Origin: a virus
Length of the DNA: 33,714 nt
Reading direction: 5' to 3' (one strand)
Virus record (IMG/VR): IMGVR_UViG_3300042934_000204
Location: 1-33,714 of that record
Positions 8,431-16,172 of this stretch are shown in pieces; the stretch's first letter is position 1, and the number at the start of each line of letters is the position of its first letter. The position numbers and the translations under genes were made by a program. The notes beneath the pieces are model-generated. The model made no database searches. It worked only from the letters and a program-made list of their open reading frames with translations, and was not told where the DNA came from.

Positions 8431-8570
8431 GGGGTCACTCCTGTGGAAGATGGCGCCAAGATATCACCACACGGGCTGTCTGGGCATCCAGCATGGACGA
8501 AAGCCCAGTAACTGGATTGGATCCGATAGTAGTAGCGTTGTGCCTCCTATTACGAGCGATGGATTTGTTT

Positions 8571-8822
8571 ATGGCGATCGTTTCAGATGAAACAGTGAAA
8601 TACCTCTCGCAAGTGAACAACCCGAAGGAGGAGCACTGGACGCACGTCTTTGAAATCGGCGAAACAGTTCCGGTTTCCGGAATTTATCGGTGCATCAATT
8701 GCGGTGACGAAATCACATCTAACAAAGGCGACCCCTTCCCGCCTCAAAACAAAGCCCAGCATCCCGCCCATACCAAGCCGATCTATTGGCAGTTGGTCGT
8801 GCTGACGCAAACAAAAGCGTAA
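8571..8822 (+). CDS. Protein L-like small zinc-ribbon protein
   Basis: An 83-aa protein on the strand opposite to the surrounding late genes. Its core FEIGETVPVSGIYRCINCGD, with EITSNKGDPFPPQNKAQHP, resembles small phage and bacterial proteins annotated as Protein L or YjzC-like. The CxxC pair could be half of a metal site, completed by His residues in QHPAH. The function is unknown. An in-frame ATG at 8559 is an alternative start; neither start has a strong Shine-Dalgarno. Being antisense to the late operon suggests expression from its own promoter in the lysogen, which I infer rather than see. Confidence 0.7.
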   Translation: MAIVSDETVKYLSQVNNPKEEHWTHVFEIGETVPVSGIYRCINCGDEITSNKGDPFPPQNKAQHPAHTKPIYWQLVVLTQTKA

Positions 8823-8828
8823 CAACAG

Positions 8829-8861
8829 CCCAGTCCTTCGCCTGCAAGCCCAAGGACTGGG
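8829..8861. repeat. Perfect 10-bp inverted repeat between two opposite-strand moron genes
   Basis: CCCAGTCCTT at 8829-8838 and AAGGACTGGG at 8852-8861 with a 13-base loop. It starts seven bases after the Protein L-like stop. No T run follows on the plus strand, so it is not a classical terminator there. It may terminate weakly, stabilise the 3' end or bind a protein. Confidence 0.6.
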
Positions 8862-8901
8862 ATTGCGCCAATTTCGGCGCGTTTATGACCTGGAGGTCAA
8901 T

Positions 8902-9150
8902 GTGAGTGAACAAAAAACAGTAGATCAGCGCCTAGCCGAGTTAGAGCTAGCACTCAAGACAGCAATCGTGTTCAACATGAACGCGGCAGCAGTGCTTGGC
9001 AGACGGCTAGCCTTCGGTAACGACGCCATCGCAAACGTCATTTCCCAAGACCTGAAAAACTTGAAGTCGGAAAAATACGAGGGTATCGATAAGGCACTGC
9101 ACGACAGCTACCTCGACAACCTGTCCCAGGCCATCACTGGTCGCGCTTGA
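8902..9150 (+). CDS. Unknown 82-aa moron protein, GTG start
   Basis: An 82-aa soluble, mostly helical protein: SEQKTVDQRLAELELALK and further amphipathic helices. I recognise no family. The start chosen is GTG at 8902 because TGGAGG (8891-8896) sits five bases before it; upstream in-frame codons lack such a site. It is the second plus-strand gene of the accessory island and follows the 10-bp inverted repeat. Its 3' end overlaps a convergent 45-aa minus-strand gene by 17 bases. A regulatory or anti-host role would be guesswork. Confidence 0.65.
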   Translation: MSEQKTVDQRLAELELALKTAIVFNMNAAAVLGRRLAFGNDAIANVISQDLKNLKSEKYEGIDKALHDSYLDNLSQAITGRA

Positions 9151-9271
9151 ATCCAGCGGCGAAATAAAGGCCGGTTTGAGGGTGCTTTACCATCGCCACC
9201 CTCCAGCCGGTTCCGGAAGACTCGACGCGACCAGTTGTACTTTCAGAATTTCTCGCCACTTTCTTATCCAT
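9134..9271 (-). CDS. Small 45-aa protein of unknown function
   Basis: Found by reading the gap between the tail K gene and the moron genes. The ORF starts MDKKVARNSESTTGRVESS, continues with GTGWRVAMVKHPQTGLYFAA and ends GFKRDQ. It has a good Shine-Dalgarno (AGGAGA, spacing about six) before the ATG at 9271, and follows the K stop by 25 bases in the same direction, so it may be translated from the late transcript. Its last 17 bases overlap the end of the convergent plus-strand gene. It is basic, with no membrane segment and no family known to me. Confidence 0.55.
   Translation of the reverse strand: MDKKVARNSESTTGRVESSGTGWRVAMVKHPQTGLYFAAGFKRDQ
9171..9210. repeat. Imperfect inverted repeat inside the 45-aa gene
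   Basis: CCGG-3-GAGGGTG at 9171-9184 pairs with CACCCTC-3-CCGG at 9197-9210, with a 12-base loop and a symmetrical 3-base internal loop. It lies just after the plus-strand gene ending at 9150 and could stop that transcript, but no T run follows. Confidence 0.4.
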
Positions 9272-9296
9272 AGTGCTCTCCTGCGGCCCCGCCGCC

Positions 9297-10061
9297 TTAT
9301 TTGGTTTGGTATGCAGCTTTGTGCCTTAGAATCAGTCGTGTACGGTCAAGCCAGGGCCCACCGAAGACGATTATTTCGCTCGGGCGCCCGTACAGGTGAT
9401 GCAGAAGAAACGGACCTTGGCCGAACGTCGCCGTATCCTCCCCAGGCAGCGCAGGATCAGTTCCGAGAAATATCCCGGCGTGGTTCGGGTAAACCGTCCG
9501 GCCCACCTCCATGACGACCATGTCGCCGCGCTGCGGCTGGTCGACCCGGTAGAAGCCAGCCGCCTCGTAGTTCGCCTCGTACAGGCTGGCGTTGTCCGTG
9601 CTCTCCCACCAGCCGTCGGCGCGCTTGAAGGCCTCGAACTCCAGCCCCCACTCGCGTTTGTACCAGTCGGCGCAAACCTGCCAGCAGTCCCAGGCGCCGT
9701 GCACGAAGGGGCGCTTGAGCAGCGGCGTCTCGCCAGTAGGTACTACCGTCCGCAAGTCACCCTCCGGCCAGCTCAAGATGTGCCAGGGCAACCCGGTCGC
9801 TTCGCACATCGCAAGATCACGCGGCGACGGCCGGCTGGTGGCGTCCGGGTGCGAATGAACGATGCCGATGATTTCGCCCAGGTCTTCAGCCGCAGCGTAT
9901 TCCTCCGGATCGATGCGGAACTCTTCGTTCGGCTCGGTCGCGGTGTTCGTGCAGGGGAAGTACTGCTGCTTCCGGCCCAGGGCCAGCAGCAGCCCGCAGC
10001 ACTCTTTCGGGTACTCGGCCGCCGCGTGCACCTGGATCGCGCTCAAGATGTGTTTGCGCAT
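9297..10061 (-). CDS. K: Tail tip protein K: JAMM domain fused to NlpC/P60 domain
   Basis: A 254-aa two-domain protein like lambda gpK. The N-terminal Mov34/JAMM half has the metal motif HSHP (69-72) followed by S79 and D82, with an upstream Glu in YPKECCG. The C-terminal NlpC/P60 half has GAWDCWQVCADWY (catalytic Cys126) and YPNHAGIFLG (His194). It probably opens peptidoglycan during tail assembly or DNA injection. The ATG at 10061 has GGAG six bases upstream; a longer frame exists but lacks this site. It starts two bases after the stop codon of L. Accessory genes follow it instead of gene I. Confidence 0.92.
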   Translation of the reverse strand: MRKHILSAIQVHAAAEYPKECCGLLLALGRKQQYFPCTNTATEPNEEFRIDPEEYAAAEDLGEIIGIVHSHPDATSRPSPRDLAMCEATGLPWHILSWPEGDLRTVVPTGETPLLKRPFVHGAWDCWQVCADWYKREWGLEFEAFKRADGWWESTDNASLYEANYEAAGFYRVDQPQRGDMVVMEVGRTVYPNHAGIFLGTDPALPGEDTATFGQGPFLLHHLYGRPSEIIVFGGPWLDRTRLILRHKAAYQTK

Positions 10062-10063
10062 GG

Positions 10064-10813
10064 TCAGCTCCGGGCTATCAGGGAAACGGCAGGAAACCCA
10101 CCGAATGGCAAGGCGTTGCCCTCGCCGAAGCGCGGGATGCACCCCCGGCCCAGCGTGGCATCACATTCGTCCAGCTCAGGGTTATCGGTGACCACGCCAT
10201 CCTTCGTCACGTAGGGCCCGGTGTATCCGCAGTTCGGGCCGCGGTAACCGCCAGTGAGGCACCAGTGGCAAAGCGTTGTGGCCTGGCGCCCGATTGACTC
10301 GCCGCCCACGTCACCCGGGCTGGCGAGCTCCCAGGTGACCGTCTCCCCGTCTTCGTTCGTCTTCTGGTCGATGTACCAGACCTCGATCGTCTCCTGGGTT
10401 GGGTCTGCCGTTGGGTTGCCGCCGGGGAAGTTCTCCGCGTCGAGGTACGTGCCCAGCGTGTGCCGCATGGTCAGCTTGAACTCGAGCAGGTCATCGAAAG
10501 CCAGGCACAGGGCTGTGATCCGGCCATTGACGTTACCCACCGACAGCGTGGGGCGAACCGCGGTGCCGTCGCCGTTGGATTCGATACCGTCGATCTGCAT
10601 CGGCCAGGCGCTGTACTCGTTGCCCTGCCAGTAAATCGGCTTGGCCGGCAGCTCATCAGCGGCGGCGCCGGCGGCGATCAACTCGGCAGGTGTATGCGGA
10701 ATCGCGTGCCCGTGGAAGCGCAGGATGTCCGCGCCGTAGTCCGACCCGTCCAGTTCAAAGAGCAGCACTTCGCTGCCAGGCTCGAGAGCCTGGATGTCAC
10801 TGATCAGCGGCAT
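10064..10813 (-). CDS. L: Minor tail protein L
   Basis: A 249-aa protein of the lambda gpL family, which forms part of the tail tip hub and in lambda carries an iron-sulfur cluster. The C-terminal third contains CHWC, then NCGY, DECD and GRGCIP (about residues 178-228), the conserved cysteines for that cluster. The N-terminal part (LISDIQALEPGSEVLLFELDG) is a typical hub domain opening. It lies between M and K in the lambda order. Confidence 0.92.
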   Translation of the reverse strand: MPLISDIQALEPGSEVLLFELDGSDYGADILRFHGHAIPHTPAELIAAGAAADELPAKPIYWQGNEYSAWPMQIDGIESNGDGTAVRPTLSVGNVNGRITALCLAFDDLLEFKLTMRHTLGTYLDAENFPGGNPTADPTQETIEVWYIDQKTNEDGETVTWELASPGDVGGESIGRQATTLCHWCLTGGYRGPNCGYTGPYVTKDGVVTDNPELDECDATLGRGCIPRFGEGNALPFGGFPAVSLIARS

Positions 10814-10822
10814 GGTTGCCCC

Positions 10823-11161
10823 TTATGGTTGGAAAGCACGGCTGAACGTCGCCGTGAGCTTGAAGACCCCGCCCCCGACGGGGGTTGGGACAGGGGCGGC
10901 GCAGGTGAACAACCCCAGCTCGCCAAGCGGCGTGGTCCAGAGGAACGCCTTTGCGCCGGCGTGCCGGTCGAAGAAGTCCATGACCAATTTCACGCTGGCC
11001 CGCGGGCCTGTGTAGCTGATCGGATAGGAGTCTTCCTTGTTGTTCGGCCCGTCGGCGGCGGTCTGCTTGTAACCGTCGCCGAACTGCGCGGTGCGCACCC
11101 GATAGGTAATCTCGGGCGCGTCTCCGTGCTGGGTGGGCCAAGTGAATGTTTCGATAGCCAT
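10823..11161 (-). CDS. M: Minor tail protein M
   Basis: A 112-aa protein of the lambda gpM / distal tail family. It begins MAIETFTWPTQHGDAPEITY and has the expected RTAQFGDGYKQ segment near residue 28 and FLWTTPLGELGLF near 75. It connects the tail tube to the tip. Its start overlaps the tape measure stop by one base (TGATG), so it is translationally coupled. Confidence 0.9.
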   Translation of the reverse strand: MAIETFTWPTQHGDAPEITYRVRTAQFGDGYKQTAADGPNNKEDSYPISYTGPRASVKLVMDFFDRHAGAKAFLWTTPLGELGLFTCAAPVPTPVGGGVFKLTATFSRAFQP

Positions 11162-14127
11162 CAGCCCCTCCCGTTGATAACGCGCCAGATGGCGCCGCCT
11201 GGCTGCAAGCCCCGGGCGATTGCCGTTTCAGCTTCAGCCTTGGCCGCTTGCTGAATGCCTTTGCCCAGCTGCGTCGTGTCTTCCGTGGTCGTGACGCCGC
11301 CGTCGCCGGTGGTCTGGACAGAAACAGCGACTGGGAAGTTGTAGATGTTGCCGCCGCCACTCCCGCCGCTGCTGATGGCCCGGACGCCCAGTTGGCCGCC
11401 GGCCGTGCGGGTCAGCGGCATGATGGCCTCCTCCCCTGCCTCGCCCATCACCCCAATCCCACCACCAGCCATGCCGAACGCTGTCGGCTTGCTCACGATG
11501 GAGTTGGCGAATGCTGCGCCGTTGGCAAACATCTGCACGCCGCCCGACCAGGCGCCGCCCTTGGCCTGAATGCTGCCAGGGGTGAATCCTGATAGGTCGC
11601 CGGAGTACCCGGCCTGGGTCGAGCCGGCAGATGAAGCGCCGCCGCCACCAAACCATGCGCCGAGAGCACTGCCAGCGATGCTGGACAAGAGTCCTGAGGC
11701 GGCCTGCCTGGTCGCGATCCGCGCCATGTCCGCCAAGATCGACTTGGTGAAGTCGGCAAACGAAAACTTCCCAGTCATGGCGAAGTTGACGACTGAATCC
11801 TCCATGGAGCTGAACGCGTTGGTGAACAGGTCCCGCGTCTGGCCGGCAACGTTGCGCGCGCTTTCCAGATAGTTGCTGAAGGCCGAGGTCGCACCTTTGC
11901 GCCAATCGCTTTGCGCCTCGGACATCTGCTCGTAGTTGCTGAGCACTGTTTCGCTCAGGTCCCTCTCGCTTTTGTTAATGGCGTCCAGCTTGGCCTGGTA
12001 TTCCTCGGCGCTCATGTTGCGCGCCTGGTCGGCCTTGTCGCGAGCCAGGTCCAGGCGCTGCTGGTTGGCTCGGTCGGCGATGCCGTTCAGCTCGCCGTTG
12101 ATGGCGTTCTCACGATCACCACGACCTACGCCATCCGCCGCACGGCTGCCAGCGCGCCGCAGGGCGACGTTCTGCTGGTCCAGGGCATCGGTGTAGCTCT
12201 TTATGGCCTGGGCCTGCTTGGCGAGCCTGCCCTGCTCGTTGGTCGCGATGACTTCGAGCTCGCTGTCGGCCTCCTTCTGCGCCTTGACCATATTGGCGCG
12301 GGCGTCGGCGATCTTCTGGTCTAGCTGAATGCGCTGGGCCGCCGAAGTGCTGGCCTTGCCTTTCGTCGATTCGAGCGCGGCGATCTCGGCCTGATAAGCA
12401 GTCGTTACTTCGTCCCGCTCGTTGCCGATCAAGGCCCGGCGCTTGAGTAGGTAGTCTTCCTGGCTGACCAGGCCAGCCTTCTGCGCCGCCTCCAGTTCCT
12501 TCTGCGCGTTTTTGTACTCGCCGAGGATCAGCGAAAGCTGGTTCTTCGAGTCGTTGAACTCGGTCAGGTTGACGGCAGTAGTCGCCGCCTTCGGGTCCTT
12601 GTTCTTGTCCTGGATGTTCTGAATCGTCTTCGTGACGACTGCTTCCTGGACGAGCGGATCGTTCGGGTTGGCCTTGCGCAGCGCCTCGACGTCCCGCTTG
12701 TACTCCTTGATCAGCTTGTTGCGCTTTTCCTCGTTGGTGAGGTTGGAGTCGCTGATCGCCTTCAGGCGAGTACTCGCGTCGATGCCCTCGCGTTGGATCT
12801 GGGCGTTCAGACCCTGCGCCTTCGCTATGGCATCTTGGGTGTTCTTCTGCTGGGTGAGGAATTCCAGTTCAAGCTTTGAGTTTTCGAGCTTGGCCTTTGC
12901 ATCGGTGTCGCTCGGATCGCCATTGACCATGCTCTGGGCAGCGGCTACGCGACGTTGAGCATCGGTAATCTGGCTCGCCAGGGCCTGCTCGCGGCCAATG
13001 TCCTTAACCGCGTCAGCAGTTGCCGAGATCTCACCCTTCAGGCTTTTCCAGCCACGCTCCCAGATGGACAGGTTCTCGGTTACCTCGCTGCTGCGGGTCC
13101 TGATCGTGTCGACGTAGGTGTCGGTGAGCAGCTTGGCCGCGCCGATGGCGTCGCCTTGGGACTTAAGCGCGACTATCTGGGCATAGGTGCTGACCGTCAG
13201 GAAGTTGTACTGGTCGTTCAGCTCCTTGGCAGCTGCAACCGGGTCCTTGCCGATCTTCACGAACTCAGCAATCGTTTCCTCGACTGCCCGACCGGTTGCC
13301 TTTTCCCAATCCAGCGCGGCGACGGTGATGCCTTCAAAGCTGCTGCTGACGATCTTTCCAGTTCCTGCCAGCTTCGTCAGGACCTCTGCGGCGGCACCAG
13401 TGGTGCCCACGGTTGCGCTGACTTGGCGGGCCATTTGAGTCAACGCGTCCGCCGAGATACCAGCAGCATTCCCGGTCTTTATCAGCTCTTCCCGATATCC
13501 AACGGCCTCCTCACTACCGGAATAGTAGGCATACGTCAGGCCGGCAATAGCCGCCGCAGCTACGGTGAACGGATTCACCAGTCCGAGCACATAACCGCCC
13601 AGAGCCCGGACCGCCGGCCCAATGCCCCCGAACATGTCCTTCAATTGGCCGCCCTGCTGAAGCAGAACAGTCAAAGGGTTCTGGCCGCCTTGCAGCGAAA
13701 CAGCGATATCCGTGAATTGCGCAGGCACGCCACGCAGTGCGTTTGCTGTCTGCTTGGCAGTGTTCCCTGTGCGCGTCAACGAATCATCGAACCGACCAAG
13801 ATTTGCCCGAGACTGATCGATCTTGGCCTGGTATTCGCTGAAGGTCGATGCGTCGAGCGCGCCGAGCTTCTTCTGCTTCGCCAGTTTGGTTTCGAGTTCG
13901 TCCAGTCGGCCTAGGGCCTTGACGGTCGGGTCAATCTCGCCCAGCAGATCGCCCAGCTCGTCCTTCTGCTTCTTGATCGAGGCCGTGGCCTTGTCAGCGC
14001 CACGGGCAACGCCTTCGGCAGCCTTCTCCGCACGGCCACCCGCCGCGGTGAGCTTGTCGAGGTCGGAGCTCGCCTGCGCAGCATCGGTCGAATCGACCTT
14101 GATGCCGAGTTCAGCAATAGAAGTCAT
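11161..14127 (-). CDS. H: Tape measure protein
   Basis: A 988-aa protein that sets tail length and is ejected ahead of the DNA. It has long alanine-, lysine- and glutamine-rich coiled-coil regions at both ends (for example residues 15-130 and 380-770). A central hydrophobic segment with ALGGYVLGLVNPFTVAAAAIAG lies near 180-205. The C-terminal glycine-rich part contains MAGGGIGVMGEAGEEAIMPL, a motif common at the C-terminal end of siphovirus tape measures. By tape-measure length rules about 988 residues would predict a tail near 150 nm. The gene follows GT and precedes M, as in lambda. Confidence 0.95.
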   Translation of the reverse strand: MTSIAELGIKVDSTDAAQASSDLDKLTAAGGRAEKAAEGVARGADKATASIKKQKDELGDLLGEIDPTVKALGRLDELETKLAKQKKLGALDASTFSEYQAKIDQSRANLGRFDDSLTRTGNTAKQTANALRGVPAQFTDIAVSLQGGQNPLTVLLQQGGQLKDMFGGIGPAVRALGGYVLGLVNPFTVAAAAIAGLTYAYYSGSEEAVGYREELIKTGNAAGISADALTQMARQVSATVGTTGAAAEVLTKLAGTGKIVSSSFEGITVAALDWEKATGRAVEETIAEFVKIGKDPVAAAKELNDQYNFLTVSTYAQIVALKSQGDAIGAAKLLTDTYVDTIRTRSSEVTENLSIWERGWKSLKGEISATADAVKDIGREQALASQITDAQRRVAAAQSMVNGDPSDTDAKAKLENSKLELEFLTQQKNTQDAIAKAQGLNAQIQREGIDASTRLKAISDSNLTNEEKRNKLIKEYKRDVEALRKANPNDPLVQEAVVTKTIQNIQDKNKDPKAATTAVNLTEFNDSKNQLSLILGEYKNAQKELEAAQKAGLVSQEDYLLKRRALIGNERDEVTTAYQAEIAALESTKGKASTSAAQRIQLDQKIADARANMVKAQKEADSELEVIATNEQGRLAKQAQAIKSYTDALDQQNVALRRAGSRAADGVGRGDRENAINGELNGIADRANQQRLDLARDKADQARNMSAEEYQAKLDAINKSERDLSETVLSNYEQMSEAQSDWRKGATSAFSNYLESARNVAGQTRDLFTNAFSSMEDSVVNFAMTGKFSFADFTKSILADMARIATRQAASGLLSSIAGSALGAWFGGGGASSAGSTQAGYSGDLSGFTPGSIQAKGGAWSGGVQMFANGAAFANSIVSKPTAFGMAGGGIGVMGEAGEEAIMPLTRTAGGQLGVRAISSGGSGGGNIYNFPVAVSVQTTGDGGVTTTEDTTQLGKGIQQAAKAEAETAIARGLQPGGAIWRVINGRG

Positions 14128-14137
14128 GCGGGCTCCG

Positions 14138-14832
14138 TTATTTCGATTCGCTCATCACGAGCATGGCTTCTGCTTCCATGACGCGGACGTCGTGAAAGGC
14201 TTCTGAGAGTTCGCGCCGCTTTATGCCCAGCATGCTGGCGACCGGTGGGAGTGCGTTGTAATCCAGGCCAGAGGCCCCGCCCATGCCGGTACGCCACTGC
14301 GTCGACATCGCCTCGAAGAGTCGGAAGGCTGACCAGTTATCCGGCCAGACCTCGTACTCTTCATCTGGGATGTCAGCGAGCGTCATGCCGAAGGCCGCCA
14401 GGTCCGCTTCGGACGGCCCCGGTTCGTACATGACGCGGGCGGCGCCGCTCAGTTTCCCAGGCGAGCCGGGTTGTAGGCGCTCTGGTAGGCATCCAGAACG
14501 GCTTGAGGCGCGCCGATGCAAGTGGTGACCAGCGCCGTCAAGGATTCATCCGACAGCTTCTCGTCGAAGGCCCAGCCGGAAATGATGTCCCGGAGCTGGG
14601 CTACCTGGATGCCGATCTCCGAAGCCGTAGCTTCCTGCCAACTCACGCCATCCTCCTTGACCTTGTTGGCGTGCTCGTCGCGTGCGCTGCTCCATTTGTC
14701 GAAGAGCGCAGAGAGAGCCAGGCGATCCATATACTTGAACTCGAATTCCACCTCTTCAGGCTTGCCGCCCACGCGGGGAATGGCGACCTTCGCCTTGAAA
14801 GTTGGGTTCTGGGAGATTCTGATCTTCGCCAT
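14138..14832 (-). CDS. GT: Tail assembly chaperone GT, made by -1 ribosomal frameshift
   Basis: The downstream reading frame (ending at 14138) has no convincing start of its own. Its conserved part (MYEPGPSEADLAAFG to the C-terminus) is DUF1799-like, as found in T domains. It overlaps the end of the G gene in the -1 frame. At 14452-14458 the G frame reads CTG GGA AAC TGA, which contains the canonical slippery heptamer GGGAAAC in register, followed at once by the G stop. Slippage yields a fusion of the 127 residues of G plus 104 more (LSGAARVMYEPG...), about 231 aa. In lambda the same arrangement (GGGAAAG) makes gpG and gpGT, both needed for tail assembly on the tape measure. Confidence 0.85.
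14449..14832 (-). CDS. G: Tail assembly chaperone G
   Basis: A 127-aa protein beginning MAKIRISQNPTFKAKVAIPR, a typical phage tail assembly chaperone that binds tape measure protein. It ends ...NPARLGN at a TGA stop directly after the slippery site. It follows the major tail protein gene and precedes the T frame and tape measure, the conserved siphovirus order. Its ribosome binding site is weak, so its translation may be coupled to the gene just upstream, whose stop lies three bases before its start. Confidence 0.88.
   Translation of the reverse strand: MAKIRISQNPTFKAKVAIPRVGGKPEEVEFEFKYMDRLALSALFDKWSSARDEHANKVKEDGVSWQEATASEIGIQVAQLRDIISGWAFDEKLSDESLTALVTTCIGAPQAVLDAYQSAYNPARLGN
14452..14458 (-). 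other. -1 ribosomal frameshift site (slippery heptamer GGGAAAC)
   Basis: The minus strand reads G GGA AAC in the G frame, exactly X XXY YYZ, immediately before the in-frame TGA. A slip to GGG AAA continues CTG AGC GGC in the T frame. The downstream GC-rich sequence (GAGCGGCGCCGCCCGCG) can form secondary structure that would stimulate slippage. Confidence 0.85.
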
Positions 14833-14835
14833 GGG

Positions 14836-15489
14836 TTACACCACTGCCGAGTAACGGGTTGGGCGGCCGGCCAGCGACAGGCTGATAACGCGGGTCATCA
14901 GGTTGTTGCGGGACAAGGCCGGGGTCGACGTGATGGTCACGTAGGCGTTGTAGAGGATGCTGTCGCCATTCGGCAGGTTCAGGCGCAGGACGCGGGTAAC
15001 CTTGTCTTCGTCAGCGGCCTCTACCACGGGCACGTACGGCAGAGCCGGGTCATCAGCCACGGTGACCGACATGCTGATCGGGTTCTTGGTGGTCGGGATC
15101 TGGCGATCATCATCGTCAGCCAGGAAGCCGAAGGTCAGGAACTGCTGGTCGCCGCCGCTGGTGGTAACGTCCGTGATTTGCGAGATCTCGACGAAGCTGG
15201 TCACTTCACGCACCGAGCCGATGCCGGAGCCGGCCGGGTATGGCTGCAGGTTGGTGGTGTTGATGTTCTCCAGCGCGAAACTACCGGTCAGGCTGTCCGA
15301 GACGCGCGCGGCGCGATCATTGAGGCGAGTCCAGCCAGAGGTCACGGCCAGGATGTCGCCATCGCTCAGGCCATGCGCCGCGGCCGTCGCTACGGCAGGA
15401 TTGGCATTGCTCAGCGCGGTAACCGGAATGGCAGCGCCATACGCCGCAGCGATTTGAAGGGTTGCGCCGTTGGGGAGTCGAAAGCCCAT
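14836..15489 (-). CDS. V: Major tail (tube) protein
   Basis: A 217-aa protein, beta-rich, starting MGFRLPNGATLQIAAAYGAA. It contains tube-protein features such as VREVTSFVEISQITDVTTSGGDQQ, and ends with a domain bearing NPISMSVTVADDPALPYVPV. Its place after the tail terminator and before the chaperones fits the major tail protein. The ATG at 15489 is chosen because AGAGGA lies about nine bases upstream; a start ten codons earlier falls inside the terminator region. A terminator just upstream suggests regulated read-through before this highly needed gene. Confidence 0.85.
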   Translation of the reverse strand: MGFRLPNGATLQIAAAYGAAIPVTALSNANPAVATAAAHGLSDGDILAVTSGWTRLNDRAARVSDSLTGSFALENINTTNLQPYPAGSGIGSVREVTSFVEISQITDVTTSGGDQQFLTFGFLADDDDRQIPTTKNPISMSVTVADDPALPYVPVVEAADEDKVTRVLRLNLPNGDSILYNAYVTITSTPALSRNNLMTRVISLSLAGRPTRYSAVV

Positions 15490-15517
15490 GGTTGTGTTTC
15501 CTCTGTGCAGAAATGAC

Positions 15518-15539
15518 AAAACCCGCTCAACGGCGGGTT
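15518..15539 (-). terminator. Intrinsic terminator before the major tail gene
   Basis: On the minus strand AACCCGC, a 6-base loop, GCGGGTT and a short T run (TTTTG). The 7-bp stem is good but the T tract is short. It lies just upstream of the major tail protein ribosome binding site. Confidence 0.6.
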
Positions 15540-15561
15540 CAGGGGTTGCCCAACGGGCGAA

Positions 15562-15978
15562 TTAGTTGGTGTCGGATCGATACTGGAACGATGCCGGGAT
15601 GGTGAAGGTGTTGCCGTCTGGTATCCCAGGGCCTGGCGCAACCGGAGTCATCACCAGGGCGACGAGTCCGCCGCGCGGGATACGCAGATTCAACGGGAAC
15701 AACGCGGCCAGCTCATCCACGATGCTGCTCGCCTCTGTCCGGTACTTGCCGGAGGGCGCCACGATGTTTACCTGAAACACGCCGGTGTACAGGCGATGGT
15801 CGCCGCCAAGCGTGTTGCTTGCAGTGTCCGCAGGCAGCGTGAAGGCCCGCAGGTACGTTTCTTCGGCGCCGGGTGTGTAGGTCTCGTTCTCCACCACCAC
15901 CTTTAGCGGCTTGGTGCGAACCTTTGCCCAGGCCAGCAGGCGCGACTCGAAGGCCGCGGCGATGATGTTGTGTGACAT
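15562..15978 (-). CDS. Tail terminator protein (gpU-like, DUF4128)
   Basis: A 138-aa protein starting MSHNIIAAAFESRLLAWAK. The layout, with YTPGAEETYLRAFTLPADT and the later GVFQVNIVAPSGKYRTEASSIVDELAALFP, fits the lambda gpU / DUF4128 tail terminators. These cap the tail tube and join it to the head. The ATG at 15978 overlaps the stop of the preceding 64-aa gene by one base (TGATG) and has GAGGTGG upstream. Assignment is from family resemblance plus position. Confidence 0.72.
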   Translation of the reverse strand: MSHNIIAAAFESRLLAWAKVRTKPLKVVVENETYTPGAEETYLRAFTLPADTASNTLGGDHRLYTGVFQVNIVAPSGKYRTEASSIVDELAALFPLNLRIPRGGLVALVMTPVAPGPGIPDGNTFTIPASFQYRSDTN

Positions 15979-16172
15979 CAATCCACCTCATAGGCGAGCG
16001 CCGGCGACACTCCATGCAAGCTCTGGGATCGATGGCAGGAGGCGCACTCATGAAGATATTGCGCGGGAAATGAGAGCAGCACGGGTGAGTTTTCCACCTG
16101 CACCAGCCGTCCACCGCACTCGCAAAGCGCGTATCGCATTACCGGTCGAACCGGCACGTCTTCGTATTTCAT
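15978..16172 (-). CDS. 64-aa protein with CxC...CxxC metal-binding pattern
   Basis: A small ORF found between two tail genes: start ATG 16172, overlapping the preceding stop by 4 bases (ATGA), and stop overlapping the next start (TGATG). The tight coupling on both sides supports it as real. The product starts MKYEDVPVRPVMRYALCECG and has CEC near 17-19 and CASC near 43-46, a likely zinc ribbon. It has no membrane segment. The function is unknown; it may be a small assembly factor or decoration protein of the head-tail junction. Confidence 0.7.
   Translation of the reverse strand: MKYEDVPVRPVMRYALCECGGRLVQVENSPVLLSFPAQYLHECASCHRSQSLHGVSPALAYEVD

Noticed and set aside
8435-8620. A 61-codon minus-strand frame before the lipoprotein gene
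   Set aside because: An AGGAGG occurs but no start codon follows at a proper distance, and the frame overlaps the Protein L-like gene.
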